A stretch of DNA of 64,000 nucleotides from Stenogyne calaminthoides. Its lineage: Eukaryota > Streptophyta > Magnoliopsida > Lamiales > Lamiaceae. The stretch lies in NCBI GenBank assembly GCA_037126765.1, contig JBBCBC010000016.1, forward strand, positions 19,287,778 through 19,351,777, read 5' to 3'. Positions 54,638 through 64,000 of the stretch are shown here, in pieces. Made by a program: the position numbers and the translations under genes. Position 1 is the stretch's first letter. Each line of letters opens with the position of its first letter. Under the pieces are notes generated by a model. It saw only the letters and a program-made list of their open reading frames with translations. It was not told the DNA's origin and did not search any database.

Positions 54638-55166
54638 GTCCATTACAGATATTAGTTTGAATCATTGATAATAAAGAAGTTTTATATCTTTTAAGCCGAT
54701 TATCACGCAGAGCCAGATAAACCGGAGCATCAACACCTATATGAACTAGGGGTTTGATAGCAACTTGAATGAGACCAAAATGAATATATCTATAACCTTT
54801 TTCAAGGTATTTTCTAATAGAGACATTAGACATTAATGAATACTAATGAAACTCTTCATCCACAGAAACAGTTTCTTCATGAATTTTAATAGATCTAGCA
54901 GTCTTAAAATCAAAACTACCTATCTGATACAAAGTATCGATAGCAGTATTAGGAATACTCCAATTTGAATAATTATCAGTCATATGGATTTCCTTTGACT
55001 GAACGATACCAGAAGTATCCATATTATTACTTCTTGAAAATAGACTTCTAAATTTAGATGCCATTAATACTGATTGAATTTAATAAGACCTCATTATTAT
55101 CTGGATACAACAGGAACACCACCGGGAACACCTAACCACGGCTTACCAACGGATTTTACGATTTAC
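54638..55166 (-). pseudogene. Endogenous plant pararetrovirus fragment: movement-protein N-terminal part, with nonsense codon
   Basis: This is a second fragment of the viral gene at 41505, on the opposite strand. The - strand ATG at 55062-55064 opens a 73-codon frame that ends at a TAG at 54843-54845. The homologous frame continues beyond that stop to the satellite junction at 54638. The part shared with the first fragment (54638-54895 against 41505-41762) differs at only two sites that I can see: the TAG codon (TCG at 41554-41556) and a silent change at 54714 (41685). This copy keeps the upstream end that the other lacks, plus about 100 bp of non-satellite leader (55065-55166). It lacks everything downstream of the NICNG block. 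A 9-bp direct repeat, CCATTACAG, occurs at 54630-54638 and 54640-54648, at the downstream junction. No functional product is expected. Confidence 0.82.
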
Positions 55167-57163
55167 CAACTAATACCTTTGTATGTGTTTATGAGAGACC
55201 ATCCAAAGGTACTAGTTGACTATTGTAATCTATATAACTAATGGTAGATGGTCTTTCGTAAACACATCCAAATGTATTAGTTGACTATTGTAATCGGTAT
55301 CACCAATGGAATGTCGTCTCTCGTAAACACATCCAAATGTATTAGTTGACTATTGTAATTGGTATCACTAATGGAATATTGTCTCTCGTAAACACATCAA
55401 AAGGTATTAGTTGAGTATTGTAATTGGTATCACTAATTCTAGATGCTTTCTCGTAAACACATCCAAATGTATTAGTTGACTATTGTAATCGGTATCACAA
55501 ATGGATGTTGTCTCTCGTAAACACATCCAATGTATTAGTTGAGTATTGTAATCGATATCACTAATGGTGGATGGTCTCATGTAAACACATCAAAATCTAT
55601 TAGTTGACTATTGTAATCGGTCTCACAAATAGAATGTCGTCTCTCGTAAACACATACAAGGGTATTAGTTGAGTATTGTAATCGATATAACTAATGGTAT
55701 ATGGTCTCTCGTAAACACATCCTAATGTATTGGTTGACTATTGTAAACGGTATCACTAATGGAATATCGTTTCTCGTAAACACATCCAAAGGTAATAGTT
55801 TACTATTGTAATCGGTATCACTAATTGAATGTCCTCTCTCGTAAACACATCCAAAGGTATTAGTTGACTATTGTAATTGGTATCACTAATGGAATGTTGT
55901 CTCTCGTAAGCACATACAAAGGTATTAGTTGAATATTGTAATCGATATCACTAATGGTAGATGGTCTCTCGTTAACACATCCAAATGTATTAGTTGACTA
56001 TTGTATTCGGTATCACTAATGGAATGTCGTCTCTCGTAAACACATCCAAAGGTATTAGTTGACTATTGTAATAAGTATCACTAATTGAATGTCCTCTCTC
56101 GTAAACACATCCAAAGGTATTAGTTGAGTATTGTAATTGGTATCACTAATTCTAGATGGTCTCTCGTAAACACATCCAAATGTATTAAATGACTATTGTA
56201 ATCGGTATCACAAATGGAATGTTGTCTCTCATAAACACATCCAAAGGTATTAGTTGAGTATTGTAATCGATATCACTAATGGTAGATGGTCTCTCGTAAA
56301 CACATCCAAATCTATTAATTGACTATTGTAATCGGTATCACAAATGGAATGTCGTCTTTCGTAAACACATACAAAGGTATTATTTGAGTATTGTAATCGA
56401 TATAACTAGTGGTAGATGGTCTCTCGTAAACACATCTTAATGTATTGGTTGACTATTGTAATCGGTATCGCTAATGGAATGTCGTCTCTCGTAAACACAT
56501 CCAAAGGTATCAGTTTACTATTGTAATTGTTATCACTAATGGATTGTTTGTCTCTAAAACACACATCAAAAGGTATTAGTTTAATATTGTAATCGATATC
56601 ACAAATGGTAGATGGTCTCTGTTTAACACATCCAAATGTATTAGTTGACTATTGTATTCGGTATCACTAATGGAATGTCATCTCTCGTAAACACATCCAA
56701 AGGTATTAGTTAACTATTGTAATCGGTATCACTAATTGAATGTCGTCTCTCGTAAATACATCCAAAGGTATTAGTTGAGTATTGTAATTGGTATTAGTAA
56801 TGGTAGATGGTCTCTCGTAAACACATCCAAAGGTATTAGTTGACTATTAAAATCGATATCACTAATGGAATGTCGTCTCTCGTAAACACATCCAAAGGTA
56901 TTAGTTGACTATTAAAATCGATATCACAAATGGAATGTCGTCTCTCGTAAACACATTCAAAAGTATTAGTTAACTATTGTAATTGGTATCACTAATGGTA
57001 GATGGTTTCTCGTAAACACATCCAAAGGTATTAGTTGACTATTAAAATCGATATAACTAATGGAATGTCATCTCTCGTAAGCACATCCAAAGGTATTAGT
57101 TGACTATTGTAATCGATATCACTAATGGAATGTTGTCTCTCGTAAACACATCAAAATGTATTT
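55167..57163 (-). repeat. 65-bp satellite, short + start then - array
   Basis: About 35 bp of + satellite (CAACTAATACCTTTGTATGT) follows the virus fragment. It switches to - at GAGACCATCCAAAGGTA (about 55202), the same join as at 45178. The - array that follows has B-type units with TATAACTAATGG and ACATCCTAATG, like those at 40090-41080. Regular spacing holds to about 57160. No gene is present. Confidence 0.92.
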
Positions 57164-58190
57164 GACATTCCATTAGTGATACCGAATTAAAATAGTCCAC
57201 TAATACCTTTGGATGTGTTTACTAGGATGACATTTCCATTAGTGATGACAATAGAACATCTTTAGTTGAACAAATACATTTACATTAGTTAACTATTACC
57301 TTTGGATGTGTTTAAGAGAGAACATCTACCATTAGTGATACGATTACAATAGTTAACTAATACCTTTTGATGTGTTTACATAAACATTCCAAAAAGTGAT
57401 ACGATTACAATAGTTAACTAATACCTTTGGATGTTTTCTCGAAAGGCGACATTCCATTAGTGATATTATTTAATAATAGTCAACTAAAACCTTTGGATGG
57501 TGTTTACGAGACATGACATTTCATTAGTGATACCGATTACAATAGTCAATTAATACATTTGGATATATTTACGAGAGACCATCTACCATCAGTGATACCA
57601 ATTAGAATACTGAACTAGTACTTTTGGATGTGTTTACGAGAGATGACATTCCATTGGTGATCCGATTACAATAATAAACTAATACCTTTTGGATGTGTTG
57701 TTTATAATGAGACCATCTACCATGAGTGATACCAATTACAATAGTCAACTAATACCTTTTGATGTGTTTACGAGAGAAGACATTCCATTAGTGATACCGA
57801 TTACAATAGTCAACTAATACCATTGGATGTATTTACGAACCATTAGTAATACCAATTTCAATAGTCAACTAAGATCTTTGGATGTGTTTAAGAGAGACCA
57901 TCTACCATTAGTGATACCAATTTCAATAGTCAACTAATACCTTGGATGTGTTTTTGAGAGACGACATTCCATTAGTTATACCGATAACAATAGTCAACTA
58001 ATACCTTTGGATGTGTTTACGTGAGACCATCTACCATTAGTGATACCAATTACAATAGTCAACTAATACATTTGGATGTGTTTGTGAGAGACGACCTTCC
58101 ATTATGTATAACGATTACAATAGTCAACTAATACCTTTGGAATTATTTACGAGAGACCATCTACCATTAGCGATGCCAATTATAATAGTC
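57164..58190 (+). repeat. 65-bp satellite, short + block
   Basis: Orientation flips inside a monomer at AATGTATT/TGACATTCCATTAG. The first 250 bp are degenerate, including a piece with AACATCTTTAGTTGAACAAA near 57255. Regular A/B units then follow to about 58190, with a 55-bp deleted unit at about 57830. The block ends by flipping at TATAATAGT/CTTTCATAAGC. No gene is present. Confidence 0.9.
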
Positions 58191-60029
58191 TTTCATAAGC
58201 ACATCCAAAGGAATTAGTTGACTATTGTAATAGGTATCACAAATGGAATGTCGTCTTTCATAAGCACATCCAAAGGAATTAGTTGACTATTGTAATAGGT
58301 ATCACTAATGGAATGTTGTCTCTCGTAAACACATCAAAATGTATTAGTTGACTATTGTAATTGGTATCATTAGTGGTAGATGGTCTATCGTAAACACATC
58401 CAAATGTATTAGTGGACTATTGTAATCGGTATCACTAATGGAATGTCGTCTCTCTTAAACACATCCAAAGGTATTAGTTGATTATTGTAATTCGGTATCA
58501 CTATTGGTAGATGGTCTCTCGTAAACACATCCAAAGGTATTAGTTGACTATTGTAATTGGTATTATTAATGGTTCGTAAATACATCCAAAGGTATTAGTT
58601 GGCTATTGTAATTGGTATCACTAATGGTAGATGGTCTCTCATAAACACATCCAAAGATATTATTTGACTATTGTAATTGGTATTACTAATGGTTCGTAAA
58701 TACATTCAATGGTATTAGTTGACTATTGTAATCGGTATCACTAATGGAATATCGTCTCTCGTAAAAACATCAAAATGTATTAGTTGACTATTGTAATTGG
58801 TATCACTCATGGTAGATGGTCCCTCGTAAACACATCCAAAGGTATTAGTTTATTATTGTAATCGTTATAACTAATGGAATGTCATCTCTCGTAAACACAT
58901 CAAAGGTATTAGTTGACTATTGTAATTCGGTATCTCTAATGGAATGTCGTAAACACATCCTAATGTATTGGTTGACAATTGTAATCGGTATCACTAATGG
59001 AATATCATTTCTCGTAAACACATCCAAAGGTAATAGTTGACTATTGTAATCGGTATCGCTAATGAAATGTCGTCTCTCGTAAACACATCCAAAGGTATTA
59101 GTTGACTATTGTAATCGATATCACTAATGAAATGTCGTCTCTCGTAAACACGTCCAAAGGTATTAGTTGACTATTGTAATTCGGTATCACTAATGGAATG
59201 TTGTCTCTCGTAAACACATCCAAAGGTTTTAGTTGACTATTGTAATTCGGTATCGCTAATGGAAAGTCGTCTCTCGTAAACACATATAAAATTATTAGTT
59301 GAGTATTGTAATCGATATCACTAATGGTAGATGGTCTCTCGTAAACACATCCAAATCTATTAGTTGACTATTGTAATCGGTATCACAAATGGAATGTCGT
59401 CTCTCGTAAACACATACAAAGGTATTAGTTGAGTATTGTAATCGATATAACTAATGGTAGATGGTCTCTCGTAAACACATCCAAATATATTGGTTGACTT
59501 TTGTAATCGGTATCACTAGTGGAAAGTCGTTTCTTGTAAACACATCCAAATGTATTAGTTGATTATTGTAATCGGTATCGCTAATGGAATGTTGTATCTC
59601 GTAAACACATCCAAAGGTATTAATTGTGTATTGTAATTAGTATCACTAATGCTAGATGGTTTCTCGTAAACACATCCAAATGTATTAGTTGACTATTGTA
59701 ATTAGTATCACTAATGGTAGATGGTCTCTCATAAACACATCCAAAGATATTAGTTGACTATTGTAATTGGTATTACTAATGGTTCGTAAATACATCCAAT
59801 GGTATTAGTTGACTATTGTAATCGGTATCACTAATGGAATGTCGTCTCTCATAAACACATCAAAATTTATTAGTTGACTATTGTAATTGGTATCACTAAT
59901 GGAATGTCGTCTCCCGTAAACACATCCAACGGTATTAGTTGACTATTGTAATTGGTATCACTAATGGAATACCGTCTCTCGTAAACACATTAAAAGGTAT
60001 TAGTTACCTATTGTAATTGGTATCACTCA
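58191..60029 (-). repeat. 65-bp satellite, last - block; right copy of the 38-kb segment
   Basis: This is a regular - array with the same marker order as 38150-40005 at offsets of 20,096 to 20,074 bp. It includes two 55-bp deleted units (near 58570 and 58685), a third near 59770, and TGGAATACCG at 59965. A one-unit duplication of the TAATAGGTATCAC monomer at 58200-58310 is not in the left copy. The array stops abruptly at GGTATCACTCA/GGGAAG (60029), which is the right edge of the satellite in this window. Confidence 0.93.
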
Positions 60030-60401
60030 GGGAAGATTTTCAGCAAAGCTAAAATGAGTATAAACTTAGAGACAACCATTCCGCACACTTGAGTAGCTAG
60101 AACAGATAGTTACCAAACTGAACTAACTCTACTAAGGGTTCAGTAAGATAATTATCTGATCCAAGAGCGTTAGGATCTCTGATAAATTCAGGCTCAGTTG
60201 GGCTAATCTGAAGCTTCCGAAAGCGATTTCGGGATCATTGTCTCGATGAGACTTTGACTCGGGGCAATCCGTGCTTCTCGAGTAAAAAATCATCGGGATA
60301 ACGACCCATCTAACCTTAGTGAAAGAAAAGTTTTAAAAATCTTTGAACACATGTATTCCCCCATATCGTGTGAGACTTCGTTAGAGGGACAAACAACATC
60401 A
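60030..60401. other. Non-satellite flank without recognisable gene
   Basis: This is unique-looking sequence of moderate GC content directly after the satellite edge. I see no open frame of useful length on either strand, no satellite remnant and no RNA gene. It may be the decayed 5' part of the coding remnant that starts near 60402, but nothing in the sequence proves that. Confidence 0.6.
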
Positions 60402-62575
60402 ATGGTGAGCGGAGAAGAGATTAGGGTTACCAATCTTTGACGTCGCATTTTTAACCTCAATGAGAGGAAAATTTCTCAAACTCATTATCGGGAGGATGAG
60501 GATGACAAAATCCAAAGGGAACTGTTCCGGGATGCTGACAAGGGACAAACATCTGGTTTCACCAAACCAATGTTAAAAAGAAAGTACAGATCGCTCTTTG
60601 ATGTTCTGTCAAAGACAATTCTTAGAATCTCCTTTAGTCCGGATGGACTGACATCTGTGAAGCTGCATTGCCCAGCTGCCATGGTTGATAGAGCGTCAAA
60701 TATAAACTGGCATGGGGCACTCAAAAGTCGTTGCCGTGCAAGAACACCAGAAATTTGGAGTAAATGAGCGCAGGGAAGTCTACCTGAAGAAGAGGATAGG
60801 GAACCTCAATAAAGTGGAAGTTATTCTGAGGGACAAGCTACCTCAAAAAGAATGGGACAGAGAAGGCATCAAGAGCTACAAGGCTCTCTTGAACAATTCT
60901 GCCAAAATTTTCGGTCCCCTGATTCTGATCCTCAGATCACCATCAAGAGGAAAAGAAAAGGTGCTGAGGAAGAAGGGACTGAGCTACTTGCTGTCCCGAG
61001 AAAGAAAAAAAAGACCAAGGCTGGCACATCTGGTGTCAGCAGACCGAAGAAACACAGGCGATCTCCAATGAATCTGTTCATAGAATTAGGAACAGAGGAG
61101 GAGGAAACTGATAGTGAGAAAAAGTCCTTCAAGAGCGGACAGCAAAGAAGTCCTGAGCTCCCAAAAATAGGTCTTCATACCCAAGAGGCAGAAATTCTAT
61201 GCTGAAAGCTCTCCTGATCTGCCACAGGAAGGAGATTTTGGGGCAGACCTGACACGATCTCCTTCTCCCCAATCTCGGGCTCCTTCTCCTACTCTCATAC
61301 ATACAAGAGATCACGACCAAATTTGTACTTATGGAGGAAGAACAGATAGCGTAACTTCTTGCGGAACTAAAAACAAAGAGGAGGTTGAACAGCAAAGGAC
61401 GGAGATCATGCAACAGATGCTTGGGTTGCACCCGAAAGACTCCATCACCAAATAAGTTTATCTCCGTGAGAGGATGAGTAACTATTTTCGCCACATGTTC
61501 AGACTGAGGATAGCACGCGAACTGGAATAAACATATCCAGAACTGTCTGATCATCAATTCGTATTGGATGAAGTTGTGGAAATCTCGCCCGAGAGATTTA
61601 TTTCTAAAAAACTTCACAGACTGTTCATGATTGTAGAAACGGGTTGGGGCTGATGAATTTGCTGATTTCGATTTCGACATGCGCAAGGCTCTCACAGTAA
61701 GCTCACCAACTGTTTTATTATCTGAAGTTGAGGTAAAGAAATTGATCTATCGCAAGCTGGGTACAACAGTTGAGCAGGCTGAGGAAGACATTGAACTGCA
61801 GACGGAGGAGGCATTTGCCGATGAAGGTGATGTTGGTGTTTAAACACGTGACCAACCAACCGGAGGCTTTTAAAAGTGTCGCCGCAAACTGTTGGAACAT
61901 CTCAAGGTCCACCAGGTCAGGCCATGCTGACAATTCCTATGACACACATCACATCTGATCAACTTAAAGAGATCAGATCATGCTTCAAGGATTTGTTGCA
62001 GGAAGAAGTTGAAGGTGTCCTGGCAAATTCCATCAGTTCAACAATTGCAGATCATCGCCAGGCATCTGAGAAAGTTATGGAGGAACAGAGATTGTAAATG
62101 TCTTCTTCCTGTGTCATTTGAGCTAAAAAAGAAAATTTTGCCAAGGAAATGAAGCCGATTCAAAATTTCTCTAAGATCGTGGAAGAGAATCGCAAAGATT
62201 TCAAACACGGAGGTCTCTCTCATTAGTGGTAATGGATAAATGGAGTGAATGAAGAAAAGCTTGATAAGCCAATTCTTACCTTTTCAACAGCCATAGATTC
62301 TGCTAAATCTGAGCTGGTGAACAAAATCAGTGAACTATATGTTCAAGCTCAAGGCCTATCTGTTGTAGATCTCAACAAAACTCTAGCCATCAGTTTTGGA
62401 TCCCTGACTTCCCATATCAATGTTATTTTTGATCAAACCAAAAAGGGGGAAGGACAGGTTGAGAAACCAACTGGTGATCAGAATAACCGAAGATCTTATT
62501 CAGACTATTGAGTCACATGATCAGAGGCTTCAAAGTCTAGATGAGATGGCAGTTGAAGTCCGTGCGAGGCTATAA
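60402..62575 (+). pseudogene. Decayed open reading frame of unknown family, multiple stops and frame changes
   Basis: Coding-like sequence can be followed on the + strand in pieces. 60402-60767 is one frame with a TGA at 60438. A second frame covers 60712 to about 60915 (lysine-rich, KEWDREGIKSYKALLNNSAK). A third covers about 60915-61160 (KRKRKGAEEEGTELLAVPRK, basic then acidic). 61183-61652 is one frame with TAAs at 61453 and 61528 and a Ser-Pro stretch SPSPQSRAPSP. Next come 61649-61843 (acidic), 61876-62511 in one frame with stops at 62095, 62119, 62224 and 62230, and finally 62489-62575 ending in TAA. The last third has spaced hydrophobics and many E/K/Q, suggesting helices or a coiled coil. 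I do not recognise the family. A plant-specific or retroelement-carried ORF is possible. Stops and shifts rule out a working gene unless base quality is poor. Confidence 0.55.
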
Positions 62576-62915
62576 AGGGCCAAGATGAAGGGCAAAGGAA
62601 CTGGACCGTCGCATTCTGCACTTCTACCTCCTCAAGCGTTTTCCTCTTAAACGAGCAAGGACTAGGGAATACTTGAGAAGGCTTTTTGGTGTGTTTTTAT
62701 CGACGAGACCATTGCCACTCCAAGAGGTTAGTTCACGTAAACCCGTAGCAATTCCGCATGCGTAGGATTTATGTGAACTGTTTATATGCATGATTTGTTG
62801 TTGAATTATTATTTGAATTAATATAGGATTAATTCATGCTAGTAATAATTGTTAGAATTAAATTTATATTTAAATATTCATCCCGAATAGATCCGTGCAA
62901 TTAAATTCCCCAACA
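62576..62915 (+). mobile_element. Possible LTR (3' part) of an LTR retrotransposon
   Basis: The sequence becomes AT-rich after about 62770 and ends in TTCCCCAACA at 62906-62915, a CA-ending terminus typical of plant LTRs, with a primer-binding site just downstream. No matching TGTTGGGG-type start is visible upstream, so the left edge of the LTR is unknown and part of this interval may not belong to it. No second LTR lies in the window. The call rests on the CA end plus the primer site. Confidence 0.4.
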
Positions 62916-62917
62916 AC

Positions 62918-62930
62918 TGATATCAGAGCC
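62918..62930 (+). mobile_element. Primer-binding site for initiator tRNA-Met (retroelement)
   Basis: TGATATCAGAGCC matches the standard plant initiator tRNA-Met primer-binding sequence TGGTATCAGAGCC at 12 of 13 positions. It sits 2 bases after a CAACA terminus, the normal place for a primer-binding site after a 5' LTR. Reverse transcription of an LTR element would start here. The element would extend rightward, past the window edge. Confidence 0.6.
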
Positions 62931-63239
62931 TCGGTTTCGGGCTCTGAATTTTAAATTGTAATTTAATTCGTTTTCATTAAATTTGAAATTGGATAGTAGA
63001 ATTGCTAGATCTTTTTTGCAGGTATCCAATTGTCATGGAATTTAATGTGTTTATTTATGCATGCATATAAATTGTGGTTTTTTAATTCGATTCGTTCGAA
63101 TTAGTTTTGCCTCGTGAGAAAATCCACGAGTAGATTATAATTTTTTTGATTTGATCAATGTAATAGACTAGTCTAGATCTAGGTTTATTTATTTTTGTAA
63201 ATAAATTATAACCGGATCGGAAATAGAGGCGGAGATGAA
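62931..63239. other. AT-rich leader after the primer-binding site
   Basis: This AT-rich stretch (ATTTAATTCG, TTTATTTATTTTTG) has no open frame of note. In an LTR retrotransposon this position is the untranslated leader before gag, and that is the most economical reading. I see no splice or terminator signal that I can support. Confidence 0.4.
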
Positions 63240-63730
63240 GAATTAAAAGACGATCCGACTGGCGTAGCAAAAGGGCGCCGTGGGCGAAACGCTGGGTGGA
63301 GGCAAGGCATACACGGACGTCAGGCGGGATGCCAAGACGGGCGCTGGGCGAGGCTATATCGGGCCGAGAGGGCGGATCAAGACAGGCACGGGCGCTGGCG
63401 TATTCGTGAGCGGGCGGAGCGATGTCGCCGAGGGGCACGCGGGGCGATGTCCGAGGGCGATGTCAGTATGAGGCGGACGCGCAGCACAGATGTAGCGGCG
63501 ATAGAGACATGCGCGTCGCGACTCCTTACCCGAGATTCGCCGAAAGGGCCGCTAAGCACGCCGGGCGGCGTGGTAAAGCGCTTAGGCGATTTCGCGACAA
63601 AGCGCCGACGACATGGCGGGGGGAGTGCAAGGCGGCACTCGACCCCATGAGGCTGGTCGATGACGTCACTAGGCGTGGCGAACCTTCGAGACGAACGATG
63701 AAGGCAAAAGAAGCGATTTCTCGAGATCAA
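63240..63730. other. CpG-rich block, probably non-coding leader
   Basis: Base composition changes abruptly to GC-rich and CpG-dense, unlike anything else in the window. Frames are open on both strands (for example 63422-63835 +, 63377-63730 -, 63082-63438 -), as expected from lack of AT-rich stop codons. Their products are Arg/Gly/Ala-rich with no recognisable domain. GCGATGTC occurs three times within 46 bp (63419, 63444, 63457). The block could be a GC-rich retroelement leader or captured sequence. I do not call a gene. Confidence 0.45.
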
Positions 63731-64000
63731 GACATGACAAAATTAACCGTGACAATTGGATATATGTGTCCAATATGTTTAATTTTTTGTTTTGATGTTG
63801 GTGCATTATTTTATGCTTATTTAAATTGTGTTTAAATTTGCGATGCATGAGAAAATGTTTTGAAAAATCTCACTTTCGAAAATTACTAAGTATGCTTGAA
63901 CAATTAATTGATAATTTTATGGATAATAAAATTGAATTAATTTTGACCTCCATGATTTATTTATTTGTGAATTCTTTTGGAGAAATTCCCCCACGGGACG
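63731..64000. other. AT-rich right end, nothing recognised
   Basis: This is AT-rich sequence to the window edge (ATTTATTTATTTGTGAATTC). No open frame, repeat or RNA gene is visible. If the primer-binding site at 62918 is real, this would still be inside the same retroelement, before or at the start of its coding part. Confidence 0.4.

Noticed and set aside
55065..55166. Viral leader or primer-binding site upstream of the second movement-protein fragment
   Set aside because: The ~100 bp is non-satellite and probably viral or host flank, but I find no convincing match to the initiator tRNA-Met primer sequence and no promoter element.
1991..59283. Some twenty short open frames of 60-92 codons across the array, with repeating IPLDVF / ITIVN peptides
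   Set aside because: They are translations of the 65-bp satellite monomer. Because 65 is not a multiple of 3, the frame cycles through units until a stop is reached, which sets the typical length. There is no start context, conservation or domain.
1..60029. CRISPR-like array of regularly spaced repeats
   Set aside because: The units are contiguous tandem copies with no unique spacers, the monomer varies throughout, and the context is plant-like. It is a satellite.
61636..61652. GGTTGGGG near 61641 as the start of the LTR that ends at 62915
   Set aside because: It lacks the leading TGTT, lies inside the coding remnant, and would make an LTR containing protein-like sequence. Support is too weak to set a boundary.
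61129..61695. 188-codon ORF on the - strand, the longest in the right-hand region
   Set aside because: It lies antisense to the better-supported + strand remnant, its product has no recognisable domain, and it is rich in Phe, Cys and Arg, as expected from complementing Glu/Lys/Ser-rich coding sequence.
60485..62223. Short - strand ORFs at 60485-60724, 60932-61132, 61718-61933 and 62038-62223
   Set aside because: All are antisense to the + strand remnant and have no recognisable features.
63082..63835. Overlapping ORFs on both strands in the GC-rich block (63082-63438 -, 63280-63471 +, 63377-63730 -, 63422-63835 +, 63447-63650 +)
   Set aside because: Several frames are open at once because GC-rich sequence lacks stop codons. 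Products are low-complexity Arg/Gly/Ala-rich, with no domain and no consistent start.
1..64000. Telomeric repeat tracts, rRNA or tRNA genes
   Set aside because: No TTTAGGG-type runs, no conserved rRNA segments and no tRNA-like cloverleaf were noticed on either strand. A covariance-model scan was not possible here.

Overview
The window looks like plant nuclear heterochromatin. About 58 of its 64 kb is one AT-rich satellite DNA family with a 65-bp monomer. Set into it are two fragments of an endogenous plant pararetrovirus (Caulimoviridae-like) movement-protein gene. The last 4 kb is non-satellite DNA with a decayed open reading frame and a likely plant LTR-retrotransposon start (initiator-tRNA-Met primer-binding site). 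I see no intact cellular gene, tRNA, rRNA or CRISPR array. The host is inferred to be a flowering plant from the pararetrovirus fragment and the retroelement primer site; I cannot name the species or match the satellite to a named family.

Layout. Satellite orientation is called '+' when the unit reads ACCTTTGGATGTGTTTACGA on the given strand. It is + at 1-3790, mixed and degenerate at 3791-4440, then - from 4441 to about 44990. That long - array is interrupted at 41505-42514 by the first virus fragment, on the + strand. A short inversion complex lies at 44991-45285, followed by a + array to 54637. The second virus fragment, on the - strand, is at 54638-55166. Short blocks then alternate: - (about 55203-57163), + (57164-58190), - (58191-60029). 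Two main monomer variants (A, with TCGGTATCACTAATGGAATG; B, with TTGGTATCACTAATGGTAGA) alternate in many places, so the basic repeat is often a 130-bp dimer. A third, 55-bp deleted variant recurs as a marker. Higher-order structure sits on top of this: a ~2.6-kb repeat at about 16-27 kb, a 3,146-bp tandem duplication at 47.9-54.2 kb, a 1,023-bp duplication at 43-44.6 kb, and a ~1.8-kb block copied about 20.1 kb away (38.2-40.0 and 58.2-60.0 kb).

Right end. Positions 60402-62575 carry a broken + strand coding remnant, readable only across several frame changes and stop codons. It is hydrophilic and its C-terminal part looks helical. A probable LTR end and primer-binding site follow at 62911-62930, then an AT-rich leader and a CpG-rich block (63240-63730) that I do not read as coding.

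Nothing here works as a pathway. The interest is in genome dynamics: array inversions, nested duplications, viral fragments amplified with the satellite, and a zone of indel-rich monomers that may be real divergence or an assembly and consensus problem.
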